A stretch of DNA of 64,000 nucleotides, from positions 372,001-436,000 of the forward strand of contig NZ_QEYD01000002.1 in NCBI RefSeq assembly GCF_003122215.1, in the 5' to 3' direction. The notes beneath the pieces are model-generated. The model saw nothing but the letters and a program-made list of their open reading frames with translations. It was not told the origin of the DNA and did not search any database. Shown one piece after another: positions 19,118 to 28,743 of this stretch. This stretch comes from Pararhodobacter marinus (GTDB taxonomy: Bacteria; Pseudomonadota; Alphaproteobacteria; Rhodobacterales; Rhodobacteraceae). Numbering within the stretch: the first letter of the stretch is position 1; each line of letters begins with the position of its first letter. Made by a program: the position numbers and the translations under genes.

Positions 19118-21421
19118 ATGACTTCGCCCGACTCTCCTGCCGATCCGGCCCAACAGGCCGAAGCCTTCGGGCCGCCCCGCCGCAGCCCGCTGCAAAGGCG
19201 GGTTCAGACTCTGGGCACGCTGGCGCTGGTGCTGCTGGCGCCGGTTCTGGTGGCGGCGACGGTGCTGGTGCTGGGGCCGTTCTCGTTCGTGTCGGGGCTG
19301 CCCTCGCTGCGCGTCGTGCTGTTCGCGGATCTGGTCTATATCCTTGTCGTCGCGGTGCTGGTTCTGACCCGTATCGTGCGGCTGATCCGCGCGCGTCGCT
19401 CGCAGGCGGTGGGCGCAAAGCTGCACCTGCGTCTGTCCTCGCTTTTTGCCGTCATCGCGCTGCTGCCCGCGATCACCGTCGCGGTCTTCGCCGTGGTGAC
19501 GATCAATCTGGGGCTGGAAAGCTGGTTCTCTGACCGGGTGCGCAACGTGGTGGGCAATTCGCTGGCCGCCGCCGAAGCCTATCAGGGAGAACAGGAGCGT
19601 AACCTCATCGAGGATGCGCAGGCCGTGGCCGACGTGCTGGCCGAAGCGCGCCGCCGCAGTCCGACGATCAGCGAGGGCGAGGTGCGTCAGCTTCTCAGCC
19701 AGGCGCAGGCGGCGATCCAGCGCGGGCTGCGGGTGGCCTTCATCATCAATTCCGACGGCGAGCTTCTGTTGCGGGGCGACCGGTCGTACCTGTTCGATTT
19801 CATCGAACCCGCCGGGCAGGACATCGCCCGCGCGCTCGACGGCGAACTGGTCCTGATCAAGGACTGGCCCAACAGCGAATTCCGCGCGCTGGTGGCGCTG
19901 CCGGGCTATGTCGACCGGCTGCTCTATGTCGCGCGCGCCGTCGATGGCGAGATCCTGAGCCTGCTCGATGAAACCCAGCAGACGATCCAGCTTTACACCC
20001 AGCTCGAAGCCGAGCGCGGCACCGTGCTGTTCAACTTCGCACTTGTCTATATCGGCTTCGCGCTGATCCTCATCCTCGCCGCCGTCTGGCTGGGCATGTG
20101 GTTCGCCGAGGGGCTGTCGCGGCCCATCGGGCGGCTGGCAGCGGCGGCTCAGAATGTCGGCAAGGGCGATCTGGATGTGCAGGTGCCCGAAGAGCGCGGC
20201 GATGACGAGATCGCGACGATGGGCCGGGTCTTCAACCAGATGACGTGGCAGTTGAAGGGCCAGCGCGAGGCGCTCTTGTTCAACACCCGGCAGATCGAGG
20301 AACGGCGCCGGCTGTTCGATTCGGTTCTGGGCTCGGTCACCGCCGGGGTGATCGGTCTCGATGCCGAGGGCCGGGTCGATTTCGTCAACCGCGCCGCCGA
20401 GACCCTGATCGGGGTCGAGGCCGAAGGCGCCGTGCATTCCCCGCTGACCGAGATCGTGCCCGAATTCGAGGTCCTGCTGACCCGCCTGCGCAGCGGCGAA
20501 GGCCGGATGCATGGCGGCCGCGTGCAGGACGAGATCCGGCTCAGCCGCAACGGGCGGCTTGAAAGCCTGCTCGTGCGTTTCGCCGAGCGTCGCACCGCGA
20601 GCGGCGAGCTGGAGGGCTACGTGGTGGCCTTTGACGACGTGACCGAGCTGGTTTCGGCGCAGCGGATGGCGGCCTGGGGCGACGTGGCGCGGCGCATCGC
20701 GCATGAAATCAAGAACCCGCTTACGCCGATCCAGCTGTCGGCCGAGCGTATCAAGCGCAAGTTTTCCAAGGTGATGGGGGACGAGGACGCGGCCTCGCTG
20801 GGCAATCTGACCGATGTGATCGTGCGCCAGACGAACGATCTGCGCCGCATCGTCGACGAGTTTTCCCGCTTTGCGCGGATGCCCGAACCCGATCGCCGGC
20901 CGCATGACCTGGTGCAGATCCTGCGCGACGTGGCCACCTTGCAGGAGGCCGGGCAGGAAGCGGTCGCCTTCGACATCGCGCTGCCCGACGCGCCGCTGGT
21001 GATTGAGATCGACGCGACGATGATCTCTCAGGCGATGACCAACCTGATCAAGAATGCGGGCGAGGCGACCGAGGGCCTGATCGAGGCAGGCAACGCCCCC
21101 GTAGGCTACCAGCCGCGCATCGCGCTGCGCATGGACGTGGCCGAGGACCGCGCCACCATTACCATCGCCGATAACGGGATCGGTCTGCCCGAGGATCGGG
21201 CGCGGCTGTTCGAACCCTATGTAACCACACGCGAACGCGGGACCGGGCTGGGCCTGCCGATCGTGAAGAAGATCATCGAGGAACACGGCGGCTCGCTGGT
21301 TCTGCGTGACGCCCCGGTGATGCCGGGCTGCGCGCATAGCGGCGCTCTGGCCGAAATCCGGCTGCCTATCCTGCGCACCCCGCGCGGCAGCCGCAACGAA
21401 AGAACAGGAGCCGAGGCATGA
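19118..21421 (+). CDS. ntrY: membrane sensor histidine kinase NtrY
   Basis: 767 residues. Three membrane segments occupy about residues 30-120 (TLGTLALVLLAPVLVAATVLVL and following), then a periplasmic or sensory part, another membrane segment near 310-330 (NFALVYIGFALILILAAVWLG), a HAMP linker (GLSRPIGRLAAAAQNVGKGDLDV), a PAS domain (residues 390-500), and the kinase core with H-box [19 protein letters not shown] (His529), N-box MTNLIKNAGEA and GTGLGLPIV. It pairs with NtrX, whose start overlaps its stop by 4 bases. The pair is linked to nitrogen and redox/envelope control in alphaproteobacteria. Confidence 0.96.
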   Translation: MTSPDSPADPAQQAEAFGPPRRSPLQRRVQTLGTLALVLLAPVLVAATVLVLGPFSFVSGLPSLRVVLFADLVYILVVAVLVLTRIVRLIRARRSQAVGAKLHLRLSSLFAVIALLPAITVAVFAVVTINLGLESWFSDRVRNVVGNSLAAAEAYQGEQERNLIEDAQAVADVLAEARRRSPTISEGEVRQLLSQAQAAIQRGLRVAFIINSDGELLLRGDRSYLFDFIEPAGQDIARALDGELVLIKDWPNSEFRALVALPGYVDRLLYVARAVDGEILSLLDETQQTIQLYTQLEAERGTVLFNFALVYIGFALILILAAVWLGMWFAEGLSRPIGRLAAAAQNVGKGDLDVQVPEERGDDEIATMGRVFNQMTWQLKGQREALLFNTRQIEERRRLFDSVLGSVTAGVIGLDAEGRVDFVNRAAETLIGVEAEGAVHSPLTEIVPEFEVLLTRLRSGEGRMHGGRVQDEIRLSRNGRLESLLVRFAERRTASGELEGYVVAFDDVTELVSAQRMAAWGDVARRIAHEIKNPLTPIQLSAERIKRKFSKVMGDEDAASLGNLTDVIVRQTNDLRRIVDEFSRFARMPEPDRRPHDLVQILRDVATLQEAGQEAVAFDIALPDAPLVIEIDATMISQAMTNLIKNAGEATEGLIEAGNAPVGYQPRIALRMDVAEDRATITIADNGIGLPEDRARLFEPYVTTRERGTGLGLPIVKKIIEEHGGSLVLRDAPVMPGCAHSGALAEIRLPILRTPRGSRNERTGAEA

Positions 21422-22809
21422 GCGACATCCTGATCGTCGACGACGAGCGCGACATCCGGGAACTGGTGGCCGAAATCCTGCGCGAGGAAGGGTATTCCAC
21501 CCGTCTCGCCGCCAATTCGGACGAGGCGATGTCCGCCGTCGCCAACGATCCGCCGATGCTGATGATCCTCGATCTGTGGCTGCGCGATTCCAAGATGGAC
21601 GGGATCGGCATCCTGATGTCGGTGAAGCGCGAATATCCGCATATCCCGGTCGTCATCATCTCGGGGCACGGCAATATCGAGATCGCGGTCGAGGCGATCA
21701 AGAAGGGCGCCTATGACTTCATCGAGAAGCCCTTCAATACCGACCAGCTTCTGGTGGTGATCGGGCGCGCGATGGAGACCTCGCGTCTGCGGCGTGAAAA
21801 CACCAAGCTGAAGAAACGCGATACCGGCCCGACCGAGATGATCGGCCAGAGCCAGTCGATGAAATTCCTGCGCTCGCAGCTGGGCAAGGTCACGCGTTCG
21901 AACGGGCGGGTGATGCTGACCGGGCCGTCAGGATCGGGCAAGGAAGTGGCGGCGCGCTACATCCATCTCAACTCGAACCGCGCCGATGCGCCCTTCGTCA
22001 CCGTTTCCTGCGCCGCGATCGAGCCCGACAAGATGGAGACCGTGCTGTTCGGGCAGGAAAGCGGCGCGCGCGGCGTGATTCCGGGGCTTCTGGAACAGGC
22101 CAATGGCGGGATCCTGTATCTGGACGAAGTGGCCGACATGCCGCTGGGGACGCAGTCGAAGATCCTGCGCGTTCTGGTCGAGCAGACCTTTACCCGCGTT
22201 GACGGCGCCGACCGGGTCAAGGTGGATCTGCGGGTGATCTCCTCGACCACGCGCGATCTGCGCGCCGAGATTGCGGCGGGCACCTTCCGGCAGGAACTCT
22301 ATGACCGGCTCAACGTGGTGCCGATTTCGGTGCCTGCGCTGGCTGAACGGCGCGACGACATCCCGGTGCTGGCGCGCCATTTCATCGACCTGCTGCACCA
22401 GACGCAGGGCCTGCCCAAACGGGACCTGTCCGAAGAGGCCGAAACACAGCTTCAGTCGATGAACTGGCCGGGCAATATCCGCCAGCTTCGCAACGTCATC
22501 GAACGCGCGCTGATTCTGGGCGACGGGCAGGGTGCCATCGAGGCGCGCGATCTGGCCTCGGACCCGGCGGGGGCCGAAGAAGAGGGACGCGTCGTGCTGG
22601 CGGGCGGGCTGGCGACGCTGCCGCTGCGCGAGGCGCGCGAATTGTTCGAGCGCGAATACCTGCTGACGCAGATCAACCGCTTCGGCGGCAACATCTCGCG
22701 TACCGCCGCGTTTGTGGGTATGGAGCGCTCGGCGTTGCACCGAAAGCTCAAGTCGCTTGGCGTGAACACTGCCGCCCTTTCGGGCGGTCGCAGCAACCGC
22801 GACGATTGA
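21418..22809 (+). CDS. ntrX: response regulator NtrX, variant without canonical GAFTGA
   Basis: 463 residues. The receiver has acidic DDE at 8-10, phospho-Asp52 in ILDLWLRDSKMDG and Lys104. The AAA domain has Walker A GPSGSGKE (169-176) and Walker B ILYLDEVADM (232-241), but the loop that should read GAFTGA is GARGVIPG, following LFGQES. The Fis-type helix-turn-helix at the end (GGNISRTAAFVGMERSALHRKLKSL) is intact. Because the loop is replaced, sigma-54 activation is doubtful; it probably acts as a DNA-binding regulator with sigma-70 polymerase (inference). It is coupled to ntrY. Confidence 0.95.
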   Translation: MSDILIVDDERDIRELVAEILREEGYSTRLAANSDEAMSAVANDPPMLMILDLWLRDSKMDGIGILMSVKREYPHIPVVIISGHGNIEIAVEAIKKGAYDFIEKPFNTDQLLVVIGRAMETSRLRRENTKLKKRDTGPTEMIGQSQSMKFLRSQLGKVTRSNGRVMLTGPSGSGKEVAARYIHLNSNRADAPFVTVSCAAIEPDKMETVLFGQESGARGVIPGLLEQANGGILYLDEVADMPLGTQSKILRVLVEQTFTRVDGADRVKVDLRVISSTTRDLRAEIAAGTFRQELYDRLNVVPISVPALAERRDDIPVLARHFIDLLHQTQGLPKRDLSEEAETQLQSMNWPGNIRQLRNVIERALILGDGQGAIEARDLASDPAGAEEEGRVVLAGGLATLPLREARELFEREYLLTQINRFGGNISRTAAFVGMERSALHRKLKSLGVNTAALSGGRSNRDD

Positions 22810-22861
22810 CGGCGCGGGCAAACTGAGTCGGACCTGCTGAGGCCAGATTGGGACACGGACG

Positions 22862-24238
22862 ATGAAGATCATCATCTGCGGCGCGGGCCAGGTCGGCTGG
22901 CAGATCGCGCGGCATCTCTCGGGCGAGTTCAACGACGTCTCGATTGTCGACAACAACCCGGCGCTGGTGCGCCGGGCCACCGACGCGCTGGAAGTGCAGG
23001 GGATCGTGGGGTTCGCCTCGCATCCCGACGTGCTGGAACAGGCCGGCGCGCGCGAGGCCGACATGATCATCGCCGCCACGCATTCGGATGAGGTGAACAT
23101 GGTCACCTGCCAGGTGGCCCATTCGGTGTTCAATGTCACCCGCAAGATCGCCCGCCTGCGCGCGCAAAGCTACCTGGAGCCGGTCTATAGCGACCTGTTC
23201 CGCCGCGATCACATGCCCATCGACGTGGTGATCAACCCCGAGCAGGAGGTCTCGCGCGCGGCGCTTCGGCGTTTCGCGGCGCCCTCGACCTTCGATGTGC
23301 AGGATTTCCTCGACGGTTCCGTGCAGCTGGCCGGTCTGGCACTGGACGAGGATTGCCCGGTTCTGAACACGCCGCTGCGGCAGTTGACCGAGCTGTTTTC
23401 ATCCCTGCGCGCCATCGTCGTCGGCGTGCGTCGCGGCGGCAAGCTGTTCGCGCCCGAGCCGGGCGACCAGCTCTTTGACGGCGACCAGATCTATGTCGTC
23501 TCGGAAGCGACGGACCTTGCCCGCACGCTGGCCATTTTCGGCAAGCCGCAGGCCAAGCAGGAGCGCGTGGTGATCGTGGGCGCGGGCAATGTCGGGCTTG
23601 GCGTCGCGCGCGCGCTCGAAGACCGCAAGGAGCGTGTCCGCGTCAAGGTGATCGAGCGTGACCGCAGCCGGGCCGAAACCGCCGCCGACCTGCTGGAGCG
23701 GACCATCGTGCTGCATGGCGACGGCATGGACAGCGAGTTGCTGGGCGAAGCCGCCATCGATTCCGCCGATGCGCTGCTTGCCGTGACCGATGACGACAAG
23801 ACCAACCTGCTGGCCTGCGTGCGCGCCAAGGCGATGGGCTGCAAGATGACCATCGCGCTGGTCAACGACCCGTCGCTGGTGCCGCTGATGGCCCATCTGG
23901 GGATCGACGCGCATATCAACCCCCGTGCGACCACCGTGTCCTCGATCCTGCGCCATGTCCGGCTGGGTCGCGTGCGCTCGATCTACACGATCGGCGACGG
24001 CGAGGCCGAGGTGATCGAGGCGCAGGTCCTTTCCACCTCGCCGCTGGCGGGCCGCACCATCGCCAATATCGGCTTCCCCGAGGGCGCGCTGGTCGGCGCG
24101 GTCAAGAAGCGGGGCGAGTTCATCAAGCCCACCGGATCGACCGAGCTTGAGGAAGGCGACCTGCTGGTGATCTTCGCCCTTCGCAACGACGTGCCGGTGA
24201 TCGAGCGGCTGTTGCAGGTGGCGGTGGAGTATTTCTGA
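22862..24238 (+). CDS. trkA: Trk system potassium uptake protein TrkA
   Basis: 458 residues, with two tandem RCK units. Each starts with an NAD-binding Rossmann motif: IICGAGQVGWQIARHL (residues 3-18, acidic end FNDVSIVD) and VIVGAGNVGLGVARAL (about 236-251). Each is followed by a TrkA-C domain. It is the cytoplasmic regulatory subunit of the Trk potassium channel. The trkH gene follows with one base between, so they form one unit; trkA also follows ntrX by 52 bases, an arrangement usual in alphaproteobacteria. Confidence 0.97.
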   Translation: MKIIICGAGQVGWQIARHLSGEFNDVSIVDNNPALVRRATDALEVQGIVGFASHPDVLEQAGAREADMIIAATHSDEVNMVTCQVAHSVFNVTRKIARLRAQSYLEPVYSDLFRRDHMPIDVVINPEQEVSRAALRRFAAPSTFDVQDFLDGSVQLAGLALDEDCPVLNTPLRQLTELFSSLRAIVVGVRRGGKLFAPEPGDQLFDGDQIYVVSEATDLARTLAIFGKPQAKQERVVIVGAGNVGLGVARALEDRKERVRVKVIERDRSRAETAADLLERTIVLHGDGMDSELLGEAAIDSADALLAVTDDDKTNLLACVRAKAMGCKMTIALVNDPSLVPLMAHLGIDAHINPRATTVSSILRHVRLGRVRSIYTIGDGEAEVIEAQVLSTSPLAGRTIANIGFPEGALVGAVKKRGEFIKPTGSTELEEGDLLVIFALRNDVPVIERLLQVAVEYF

Positions 24239-24239
24239 C

Positions 24240-25733
24240 ATGAATGCGCGCCTGTCCCGGGTGCCGCCGCTGGTCGCGCTGATCGCGCTGGCGGGCGCGC
24301 TGATGCTGGTGCCCGCGGCGGTCGCGGCGCTGGACGGCAACGCGGCGCTGGCGCGAACCTTTTTCTACTGGGGCCTGCTGAGCCTTCTGGTCGCCAGTTT
24401 CGTGGCTATCGCCATGGCCGGACAAAGCCGCCGCGGCGTTCCCACAGGGCCGTTTCCGCTGCTGGCGACGATCTACCTGGCCCTGCCGGCGGTGATGGCG
24501 CTGCCAATGGCCGATTCCCTGCCCAACATGCGCTACCTCGATGCGTGGTTCGAGATGATCTCGGCCTTCACCACGACCGGCGCCTCGCTCATCGAATTGC
24601 CGCGCCGGGTGCCGCAGGCGATCCATGTCTGGCGCGGGCTGGCGGGCTGGCTGGGCGGCGCCTTCATCCTGGCCGCCGCGACCGCGCTGCTGGCCCCCCT
24701 GCGGCTGGGCGGCTACGAGATGATCCGCCGCAAGACGACGGCCTTGCGCAATGCGGGTGTCGGGGCCGGGCACGGGATGCGGCTCAGGGTTCATGCGGCG
24801 GTCGTGCTGCCCGCCTATGCCGGGCTGACGCTGGCCTTGTGGCTGATCCTGTCCATCGTCGGCGTCCCGGGTTTCGACGCGCTGATGCAGGCCATGGCGA
24901 CGCTGTCGACCTCGGGCGTGTTGCCGCGCGAGACGCTGGGCAATGTCGGGCTGGCGGGCGAGATCGCGATCTTCGGTTTCCTGTGCATCGCGCTCAGCCG
25001 CCGATTCCTGCCCGGCTATTCCGCCCGCGCGCGGCCCCTTCACCGCGATCCCGAATTGCTGACGGCGGCGCTGGTGATCGGGCTGGTCACGCTGTTCGTC
25101 GTCGCCCGCCACTGGTTCGGCGCCTTCGAGACCGCCGAGGGCGAGAACCTGCCCGCCATCGGCCGCGCGGCCTGGGGCGCGGCCTTCACGGCCCTGTCGT
25201 TCCTGACAACCACGGGCTTCGTCAATCAGGACTGGATCGCCTCGCGCGCCTGGTCGGGGCTGACCCCGCCGGGGCTTGTGCTGATGGCGGTGGCGCTTCT
25301 GGGCGGCGGGGTGGCCACCACGGCCGGCGGCATCAAACTGCTCAGGATCTACGCGCTGGGGCGGATGGGCCGCTACGAGATGATGCGCATGATCTATCCG
25401 TCGATGGTGATCGGCGGCAACGAATACGACCGCTTCCTGGCGACTTCGGCCGCGCGCTCGGCCTGGCTGTTCGCCATGGTCTTCGCGCTGACCTCGATCG
25501 TCATCGTGGCCTTGCTGCTGTTCAGCGGGATGCGGCTGGAAACGGCGATGATCTACACTCTGGGCGCGCTGACGAATACCGGCCAGCTGGTGCAGGTGGC
25601 GGGCGACCAGCCGCTCTATTGGGTGCTTCTGAGCGATACCCAGCGCGTTGTGCTTGCGCTTGCGATGATTCTCGGTAGGTTGGAAATTCTTGTTTTGCTG
25701 GCGGCGATCCTGGACCGTTCTCGGCGAAACTGA
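24240..25733 (+). CDS. trkH: Trk potassium transporter membrane subunit TrkH
   Basis: 497 residues and many membrane segments. The four selectivity-filter repeats can be recognised: ISAFTTTGASL (first pore loop), ATLSTSGVLP (second), LSFLTTTGFVN (third) and LGALTNTGQLV (fourth). It forms the potassium-conducting pore and is regulated by TrkA. The C-terminus ends in a basic DRSRRN tail. It is followed by 169 bases before hfq that include a weak dyad followed by T residues near 25758-25772. Confidence 0.96.
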   Translation: MNARLSRVPPLVALIALAGALMLVPAAVAALDGNAALARTFFYWGLLSLLVASFVAIAMAGQSRRGVPTGPFPLLATIYLALPAVMALPMADSLPNMRYLDAWFEMISAFTTTGASLIELPRRVPQAIHVWRGLAGWLGGAFILAAATALLAPLRLGGYEMIRRKTTALRNAGVGAGHGMRLRVHAAVVLPAYAGLTLALWLILSIVGVPGFDALMQAMATLSTSGVLPRETLGNVGLAGEIAIFGFLCIALSRRFLPGYSARARPLHRDPELLTAALVIGLVTLFVVARHWFGAFETAEGENLPAIGRAAWGAAFTALSFLTTTGFVNQDWIASRAWSGLTPPGLVLMAVALLGGGVATTAGGIKLLRIYALGRMGRYEMMRMIYPSMVIGGNEYDRFLATSAARSAWLFAMVFALTSIVIVALLLFSGMRLETAMIYTLGALTNTGQLVQVAGDQPLYWVLLSDTQRVVLALAMILGRLEILVLLAAILDRSRRN

Positions 25734-25902
25734 CCGTCCTGTCGCTGCGGACCCGGGAGCGCGACGCTTTTTGACCGGGTAATGCGCTGAAAAGGCGAGT
25801 TTTCGGGCTGGAAACTTGCCTGTTCCATCTCCATACTCTGGCGACAGGGGGAGACTGCGCCGGCCGCAACGGCTGCGCGGGCCAATAAGAAAAGGCAAGA
25901 CA

Positions 25903-26136
25903 ATGGCCGTCGACAAACAGAATCTGCAGGACGCATTTCTAAACCACGTTCGCAAGAACAAGGTCCCCGTGACGATTTTCCTGATCAACGGGGTCAAGTT
26001 GCTGGGTGTCATCACCTGGTTTGACAATTTCTGCGTGCTGCTGCGCCGCGAAGGGCAGAGCCAGCTGGTCTACAAGCATGCGATCTCGACGATCATGCCG
26101 GGCCAGCCGATTTCGCTGTATAATGGTGACGACTGA
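25903..26136 (+). CDS. hfq: RNA chaperone Hfq
   Basis: 77 residues from ATG 25903 with AAAAGG upstream. The Sm1 motif ([25 protein letters not shown]) and the Sm2 motif [10 protein letters not shown] are clear. The C-terminal tail is short, as usual in alphaproteobacteria. Hfq forms a hexamer that pairs small RNAs with messages. It precedes hflX by 21 bases. Its presence is relevant to the candidate small RNA at 28792-28897. The longer open frame from 25816 has no family similarity in its first 29 residues. Confidence 0.97.
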   Translation: MAVDKQNLQDAFLNHVRKNKVPVTIFLINGVKLLGVITWFDNFCVLLRREGQSQLVYKHAISTIMPGQPISLYNGDD

Positions 26137-26157
26137 TCGCGCACCGGACGTCTTATC

Positions 26158-27504
26158 GTGACTGACGACAGGTTCGACCACGACAGGGGGCCAAAGGCGC
26201 ATCCCCAGAGGGCGCTGGTCCTGCATCCCGATATCCGTGGCCACAGCGCCGCGCGCTCGCCCGAGGCCGCCTTGGACGAGGCGCTGGCACTTGCGCTGGC
26301 GCTGCCGGGGATCGATGTCACGGGCGGGCTGGTCGTGCGGTTGCCCAAGGCGCAGCCGGGCCTGTTGTTCGGCACCGGCAAGGTGGCCGAACTCAAGACC
26401 CGGATCGAAGAGGACGAGATCGAGCTCGTGCTCGTCGATGGCCCGGTCACGCCGGTTCAGCAGCGCAACCTGGAAAAGGAATGGGGCGTCAAGCTTCTGG
26501 ATCGCACCGGTCTGATCCTTGAAATCTTCGCCGACCGCGCGCGCACGCGCGAAGGGGTGTTGCAGGTCGAACTGGCGGCGCTCAGCTATCAGCGCACGCG
26601 GCTGGTGCGGGCCTGGACCCACCTCGAGCGTCAGCGCGGCGGGCTGGGCTTCGTGGGGGGTCCCGGCGAAACCCAGATCGAGGCCGACCGCCGCGCCATC
26701 GACACGCAGATGGTGCGCCTGCGCCGCCAGCTGGAAAAGGTGGTGAAAACGCGCGAACTGCACCGCGCCGCACGCCGCCGCGTGCCCTATCCGATCGTGG
26801 CGCTGGTGGGCTATACCAATGCCGGAAAATCGACGCTGTTCAACACCCTGACCGGGGCCGAGGTGATGGCGAAGGACATGCTCTTTGCCACGCTCGACCC
26901 GACCATGCGCGCGGTGACTCTGCCCGGCGGGCTGGCGGTGATCCTGTCCGATACGGTGGGCTTCATCTCGGACCTGCCCACGCAACTTGTCGCGGCGTTC
27001 CGCGCCACGCTGGAAGAGGTGCTGGAAGCCGACCTCATCCTGCATGTGCGCGACATCGCCCATCCCGAGACCGAGGCGCAGGCCGAGGATGTCGCGGCGA
27101 TCCTGCGCGATCTGGGTGTGGGACAGGATGTCGTCACGCTGGAAGTCTGGAACAAGATCGACCTGCTGGCGCCCGACGATGCGCAGATCACCGTGGCCGA
27201 CCGGCGCGAGGACGTGATCGCGGTGTCGGCGCTGAACGGCACTGGCATGGACCGGCTGGTCGAGGCGGTGGGCCGCGCGCTTGGCGACGAGCGGCGCGTG
27301 GAAACCGTGACCATCGACCATGGCGAGGGCAGGGCGCGCGCCTGGGCCTATGCCGAGGGCATCGTGGAGAGCGAAGTCGCGGGCGATGACGGGATCACGC
27401 TGACGCTGAGCTGGTCGGCGCGCCAGAAGCGGCGGTTCCAGAGCCTGCTCGCCCCGACGGACGCGCCCGAGGACGATGTCTTCGACGACCCGGAACAGGA
27501 CTGA
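26158..27504 (+). CDS. hflX: GTPase HflX
   Basis: 448 residues with a GTG start at 26158 (TDDRFDHDRGPKAHPQRALV). The N-terminal HflX domain includes LPKAQPGLLFGTGKVAEL and LLDRTGLILEIFADRARTREG. The helical linker has the family motif RGGLGFVGGPGETQIE. The G domain has G1 GYTNAGKST, G3 SDTVGFISDLP, and G4 NKID. It is a ribosome-associated GTPase. The hfq-hflX order is typical. A strong hairpin follows 2 bases after the stop. Confidence 0.97.
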   Translation: MTDDRFDHDRGPKAHPQRALVLHPDIRGHSAARSPEAALDEALALALALPGIDVTGGLVVRLPKAQPGLLFGTGKVAELKTRIEEDEIELVLVDGPVTPVQQRNLEKEWGVKLLDRTGLILEIFADRARTREGVLQVELAALSYQRTRLVRAWTHLERQRGGLGFVGGPGETQIEADRRAIDTQMVRLRRQLEKVVKTRELHRAARRRVPYPIVALVGYTNAGKSTLFNTLTGAEVMAKDMLFATLDPTMRAVTLPGGLAVILSDTVGFISDLPTQLVAAFRATLEEVLEADLILHVRDIAHPETEAQAEDVAAILRDLGVGQDVVTLEVWNKIDLLAPDDAQITVADRREDVIAVSALNGTGMDRLVEAVGRALGDERRVETVTIDHGEGRARAWAYAEGIVESEVAGDDGITLTLSWSARQKRRFQSLLAPTDAPEDDVFDDPEQD

Positions 27505-27505
27505 A

Positions 27506-27524
27506 CGCGCAGGACCCCTGCGCG
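27506..27524 (+). terminator. terminator between convergent hflX and fliG
   Basis: CGCGCAGG (27506-27513) and CCTGCGCG (27517-27524) form a perfect 8-base stem with an ACC loop, followed on the plus strand by CTGTTTATT. It begins just after the hflX stop and lies before the convergent fliG stop at 27529. The T-run is short, so efficiency is uncertain. Confidence 0.6.
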
Positions 27525-27528
27525 CTGT

Positions 27529-28629
27529 TTATTCCTCGTCTTCCTCGAGCAGCGTGATCTCGCCCATCTCGACCAGATTGCGCACCGCGGCCACGGCCGC
27601 GGCCAGGGCCGCGTCGGCCTCTTTCGGCTTGATACGCCCGCGGGTTTCGACCTCGTCGCGCAGGGCGGCGGCCATGCGCTGGGACATGTTGTTGAGAAGG
27701 AAGGTCGCGGCCTGACCGTCGGGGCTGTCGGGCGCGGGCAGGGTGGCGGCCAGCGCGGTGATCAGCTCTGCCTGCGGGATTTCGCGCAGAAGTTTCGGCA
27801 CGTCGCGCGGATTCACCCGCTCGGCAATGTTGGCGAAGGTAAAGATCGCCTTGCGCACGCCTTCGGCAAAAGCGGCGTCGTCTTCTTCCAACCCGGTCAG
27901 CAGATCGTCGCGCAGCTGCGACGAGGTCGAGTTCAGGATCGCCCCCACCCGCGCCGCCGGGGCAGAGGGGAACGCGCGCGCCGGCCGTCCGTCCAGTTCC
28001 CGCGCGATCGACGCCCCGATCCGCGCGACCATGTCGGGCGCGATGCCTTCGGTCAGCGACACGCCATAGGCCACGCGGCGCGCCCGTTCGCCCGGCATCT
28101 TGCCCAGGATTTCCGCCGCGCGCCCGACCGGCAGTTTCGACAGCACGACCGAGGCCACCTCGGCGCTTTCGGGCTCCAGCACGCTGAGCAAGCTGGGCGT
28201 ATCGGCGCTGGTGATCCTTTCCCACGGATCCTCGCCCGCGCGCGCGCGCTGGCGCAGGCGCGAGCTGGCACCGGGGCTGAGCTTGCCGTCGAGCGCCTTC
28301 AGCGCGCCGCCCAGCCCGGCGGGAAAGCTAAGCCCCACCTGTTCCATCGTCTCGACGAATTCGGCAATCACGGTGTTGAGCGTATCGCGATCCACCAGCC
28401 GCATCTCGGCGATGGTTTCGGTCAGCGCGGTCTGCATGTCCTCAGGCAGCGCGGAGAGTTTCAGATCCGCGCCTTCGGCAACCAGCAGCCGGACAATGAT
28501 CGCCGCTTTCTGGCGGCCCGTCAGCTTGCGGATCGTCCGCCCCGAGGCGGCATGGGCATGGTTCAGCGCCGCCGAGGCGGTGTCGGTGTCGAGCGAGGGA
28601 AAAGAAAACTTGGCAAGGTCCTGGGACAT
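27529..28629 (-). CDS. fliG: FliG-like flagellar motor switch protein, orphan
   Basis: 366 residues. The C-terminal domain is clearly FliG: FTFANIAERVNPRDVPKLLREI, then NNMSQRMAAALRDEVETRG and VRNLVEMGEITL. The middle also has the armadillo-like part (LLSVLEPESAEVASVVLSKLPVGRAAEIL). In flagellar FliG the torque helix carries two aspartates before RSIQ; here the aligned pair is Asn273-Pro274, so torque function may be altered. No other flagellar gene is in the window. It may be the main FliG placed outside the flagellar cluster, or a second diverged copy. The alignment is by eye. Confidence 0.88.
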   Translation of the reverse strand: MSQDLAKFSFPSLDTDTASAALNHAHAASGRTIRKLTGRQKAAIIVRLLVAEGADLKLSALPEDMQTALTETIAEMRLVDRDTLNTVIAEFVETMEQVGLSFPAGLGGALKALDGKLSPGASSRLRQRARAGEDPWERITSADTPSLLSVLEPESAEVASVVLSKLPVGRAAEILGKMPGERARRVAYGVSLTEGIAPDMVARIGASIARELDGRPARAFPSAPAARVGAILNSTSSQLRDDLLTGLEEDDAAFAEGVRKAIFTFANIAERVNPRDVPKLLREIPQAELITALAATLPAPDSPDGQAATFLLNNMSQRMAAALRDEVETRGRIKPKEADAALAAAVAAVRNLVEMGEITLLEEDEE

Positions 28630-28743
28630 CGGCTCATCCGTGCTGGCTTGGCACAGGATGCGTCAAGGACGGTTAATCGACCGATAATTCCCGGTGGATT
28701 TTTCGCCCCGGTCGGGACCCTTTCGCGGCCCGGTGGCGCCGAG

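Noticed and set aside
19112-21337. Open frame of 741 codons on the minus strand opposite ntrY
   Set aside because: It is antisense to a complete, well-recognised ntrY. Its translation is rich in Arg, His, Gln and Asp as expected for a shadow of GC-rich coding DNA, and it matches no family.
24123-26027. Open frame of 634 codons on the minus strand
   Set aside because: It is opposite trkH and the start of hfq and shows the usual His/Gln/Arg-rich shadow composition.
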